Assembly: GCF_009765445.1 (NCBI RefSeq)
Contig: NZ_WHOY01000031.1
Coordinates: 1,817,644 to 1,881,643, forward strand
From: Pantoea sp. BAV 3049
GTDB taxonomy: Bacteria; Pseudomonadota; Gammaproteobacteria; Enterobacterales; Enterobacteriaceae
DNA length: 64,000 nt
Direction: 5' to 3'
This document shows positions 61,670 through 64,000 of the stretch, in pieces. Position numbers and translations under genes: made by a program. How positions within the stretch are numbered: the stretch's first letter is position 1; every line of letters begins with the position of its first letter. The notes beneath the pieces were generated by a model. It did not search any database, was not told where the DNA came from, and worked only from the letters and a program-made list of their open reading frames with translations.

Positions 61670-63079
61670 ATGCAACGAGGGATAGTTTGGATCGTCGATG
61701 ACGATAGCTCCATCCGCTGGGTGCTTGAACGCGCGCTCACTGGAGCCGGTTTAAGCTGTGCCACCTTTGACAGCGCTAACGAGGTGCTGGACGCCCTTGC
61801 CAGCAAAACCCCAGACGTTTTACTTTCAGATATTCGTATGCCCGGCATGGACGGACTGGCACTACTCAAACAGATAAAACAGCGTCACCCGATGCTTCCG
61901 GTCATCATAATGACTGCCCATTCCGATCTGGATGCTGCGGTCAGCGCTTACCAGCAAGGAGCGTTTGATTACCTGCCGAAGCCTTTCGATATTGACGAAG
62001 CCGTGGCGCTGGTTGAACGCGCGATCAGTCATTATCAGGAACAGCAGCAGCCGCGCAATCAACCGGTCAACGGCCCGACCACCGATATCATCGGTGAAGC
62101 ACCGGCGATGCAGGATGTGTTCCGCATTATTGGCCGTCTCTCCCGTTCGTCAATCAGCGTATTGATCAATGGCGAATCGGGTACAGGTAAAGAGTTGGTT
62201 GCCCACGCTCTGCATCGCCACAGCCCGCGCGCCAAAGCGCCCTTTATCGCACTGAACATGGCTGCTATCCCGAAGGATCTGATCGAATCCGAGCTGTTCG
62301 GGCATGAGAAAGGAGCTTTTACCGGGGCGAACCAGATCCGTCAGGGCCGCTTCGAACAGGCCGACGGCGGCACGCTGTTCCTCGATGAAATTGGCGATAT
62401 GCCGCTGGATGTGCAGACCCGTTTGCTGCGCGTGCTGGCTGATGGCCAGTTCTACCGCGTGGGAGGCTATGCGCCGGTGAAGGTGGATGTCCGTATTATC
62501 GCGGCAACTCACCAGAACCTTGAGCTGCGTGTGCAGGAAGGCAAATTCCGTGAAGACCTTTTCCACCGTCTCAATGTGATCCGCGTGCACCTGCCGCCGC
62601 TGCGCGAGCGCCGGGAAGATATTCCTCGTCTGGCGCGCTACTTCCTGCAGGTTGCCGCTCGTGAGCTGGGTGTGGAAGCGAAGATCCTGCATCCGGAAAC
62701 GGAAACCGCGCTGACCCGCCTGCACTGGTCGGGCAACGTGCGTCAGCTGGAGAACACCTGCCGCTGGCTGACCGTAATGGCCGCAGGCCAGGAAGTACTG
62801 ATTCAGGATCTGCCTTCAGAGTTGTTTGAGACCTCCGCGCCGGAGAACCCGGTGCAGTCTCTGCCCGATAGTTGGGCAACACTGTTGGCACAGTGGGCCG
62901 ATCGCGCCCTGCGTTCCGGTCATCAAAACCTGCTGTCAGAAGCTCAGCCTGAGATGGAGCGTACGCTGCTGACCACCGCTCTGCGTCATACGCAGGGGCA
63001 TAAGCAGGAAGCTGCACGGTTGCTGGGCTGGGGACGAAATACCCTGACCCGCAAACTGAAAGAGCTGGGAATGGAATAA
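61670..63079 (+). CDS. glnG: GlnG (NtrC), sigma-54 enhancer-binding regulator
   Basis: 469 residues, E. coli length. Receiver domain (1-120) with phosphoacceptor Asp54 in [15 protein letters not shown]+ domain (about 140-375) with Walker A GESGTGKE, the sigma-54 contact loop GAFTGA and Walker [12 protein letters not shown]-terminal Fis-type helix-turn-helix ([19 protein letters not shown]). It activates glnA through the sites at 58775-58821 and represses its own operon at 60584-60600. Confidence 0.98.
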   Translation: MQRGIVWIVDDDSSIRWVLERALTGAGLSCATFDSANEVLDALASKTPDVLLSDIRMPGMDGLALLKQIKQRHPMLPVIIMTAHSDLDAAVSAYQQGAFDYLPKPFDIDEAVALVERAISHYQEQQQPRNQPVNGPTTDIIGEAPAMQDVFRIIGRLSRSSISVLINGESGTGKELVAHALHRHSPRAKAPFIALNMAAIPKDLIESELFGHEKGAFTGANQIRQGRFEQADGGTLFLDEIGDMPLDVQTRLLRVLADGQFYRVGGYAPVKVDVRIIAATHQNLELRVQEGKFREDLFHRLNVIRVHLPPLRERREDIPRLARYFLQVAARELGVEAKILHPETETALTRLHWSGNVRQLENTCRWLTVMAAGQEVLIQDLPSELFETSAPENPVQSLPDSWATLLAQWADRALRSGHQNLLSEAQPEMERTLLTTALRHTQGHKQEAARLLGWGRNTLTRKLKELGME

Positions 63080-63096
63080 ATTTGTTTTGTTTAGAG

Positions 63097-63124
63097 AAGG
63101 CCGGGCGAATGTCCGGCCTTTTTT
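63097..63124 (+). terminator. Terminator after glnG
   Basis: AAGGCCGG-GCGAATGT-CCGGCCTT followed by TTTT G; 8-bp stem, 17 bases after the stop. It ends the glnALG operon before the convergent hemN. Confidence 0.92.
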
Positions 63125-63155
63125 GTTTCAGTCTGTCAGCAGGCAGACTACCGAT

Positions 63156-64000
63156 TCAGATCACCCGCGAGAATTGCTGCATACGCGCTTTCTGGCGCAG
63201 GTAAACGTCAAAGCACATGCAGATATTCCTGACCAGCATTCGCCCCTTAGCGGTGACCTGAAGGCGCTTCTCGTCGCACTCCACCAGCCCGTCAGCAATA
63301 AAGGGAGCCAGCAGTGTCAGATCTTCAGCAAAGTAGTCAGTAAAACGCCGCGTGGCGGTTTCAAAATCGGCATAATTCAGTGAGAAGTTACACATCAGCG
63401 TTTTGATTACATCGCGACGCAGACAGTCATCCGCTGTCAGGCTCAGTCCACGCCACAATGCGGTCTGCTGCTGGTCCACCGCGGCATACCAGCTCTTCAA
63501 CTCTTTCTGGTTCTGCGCATAGCTGTCCCCCATCATGCTGATGGCCGACACGCCCATCCCCAGCAGATCACTATCGCCCTGAGTGGTGTAGCCCTGGAAA
63601 TTACGGTGCAGGCGCCCCTGACGCTGGGCAACGGCCAGTTCGTCATCGGGACGGGCAAAGTGGTCCATACCGATAAACTGATAGCCTTCTGCCGTCAGAG
63701 TGGCAATGGACTGCTGCAGAATGGCGAGCTTTTGCTGGGTGTCCGGCAGATCGGCATCTTTGATTTTGCGCTGGGCCGCGAACAAGTTCGGCATGTGTGC
63801 ATAGTTGAACACGCTAAGCCGATCCGGGTTGAGGGCGGCCACTTTCTTAAGGGTGAAAGCAAAGCTTTCCGGCGTTTGCTTTGGCAGGCCGTAGATCAGA
63901 TCCAGATTGGTGGAAGTGAAGCCCAGCTTCCGGGCACGCTCCATCAGGGCAACGATCATTGCTTCGTCCTGAATGCGGTTGACCTTCTCCTGCACCACTT
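63156..64000 (-). CDS. hemN: HemN, oxygen-independent coproporphyrinogen III oxidase (5' end cut by window)
   Basis: C-terminal 281 codons or so of a protein of about 457 residues; the radical-SAM CxxxCxxC cluster lies outside the window. Visible: FTSTNLDLIYGLPKQTPESF, LSVFNYAHMP, FIGMDHFARPDDELA and NFQGYTTQGDSDLLGMGVSAIS, then the HemN C-terminal domain ending ARMQQFSRVI exactly as in E. coli. It makes protoporphyrinogen IX precursors anaerobically for haem. The first visible GTG at 63998 is internal and not the start. Confidence 0.95.
   Translation of the reverse strand, partial: VVQEKVNRIQDEAMIVALMERARKLGFTSTNLDLIYGLPKQTPESFAFTLKKVAALNPDRLSVFNYAHMPNLFAAQRKIKDADLPDTQQKLAILQQSIATLTAEGYQFIGMDHFARPDDELAVAQRQGRLHRNFQGYTTQGDSDLLGMGVSAISMMGDSYAQNQKELKSWYAAVDQQQTALWRGLSLTADDCLRRDVIKTLMCNFSLNYADFETATRRFTDYFAEDLTLLAPFIADGLVECDEKRLQVTAKGRMLVRNICMCFDVYLRQKARMQQFSRVI

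Overview
This window is chromosomal DNA from a gammaproteobacterium of the Enterobacterales. The gene set and protein sequences closely match E. coli housekeeping genes. The LPS core genes (WaaE, WabG and WabH types) and the gene order point to the Erwinia/Pantoea group (Erwiniaceae), although that family assignment is an inference. No mobile element, prophage, CRISPR array, rRNA or tRNA was recognised. Both ends cut genes: cpxP at the left (3' end missing) and hemN at the right (5' end missing).

Layout. 1-2.7 kb: the CpxP/CpxR-CpxA envelope stress system, with a perfect CpxR box between the divergent genes. 2.7-6.3 kb: trmL facing the yibN-grxC-secB-gpsA-cysE operon. 6.7-8.9 kb: envC-yibQ (cell separation), without the gpmI gene that precedes envC in E. 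coli. 9-11.1 kb: two glycosyltransferases of unknown specificity. 11.2-13.4 kb: tdh and kbl (threonine to glycine). 13.6-26.8 kb: a large LPS core block (hldD-waaF-waaC, a GT2, a minus-strand deacetylase, a wabH-like gene, GT9, GT2, waaQ, wabG, waaA, waaE) running into coaD. No O-antigen ligase is seen inside it. A possible RfaH-recruiting ops sequence lies ahead of the wabH-like operon.

27.2-34.9 kb: mutM, rpmG-rpmB, radC, coaBC-dut, slmA, then rph-pyrE with a textbook attenuator, and yicC. 34.9-38.3 kb is the most unusual part: a minus-strand operon for an XRE/cupin regulator fused to a SAM methyltransferase, an AzlC/AzlD amino-acid exporter pair and a small unknown protein. A repeated operator-like sequence precedes it. 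38.4-42.6 kb: phnA/yjdM, an MFS transporter, yicG and ligB. 42.8-48.7 kb: gmk, rpoZ-spoT-trmH-recG (stringent response and recombination). 48.8-53.7 kb: an NAD(P)-binding protein where E. coli has gltS, then xanP, yicH and rluF.

53.7-58.6 kb: the minus-strand run typA, yihX, yihY, dtd, fabY. 58.6-63.1 kb: glnA-glnL-glnG with a sigma-54 promoter, NtrC enhancer sites and an NtrC site over the glnL promoter. hemN closes the window. Genes are densely packed, with many ATGA/GTGA/TGATG overlaps that suggest translational coupling.
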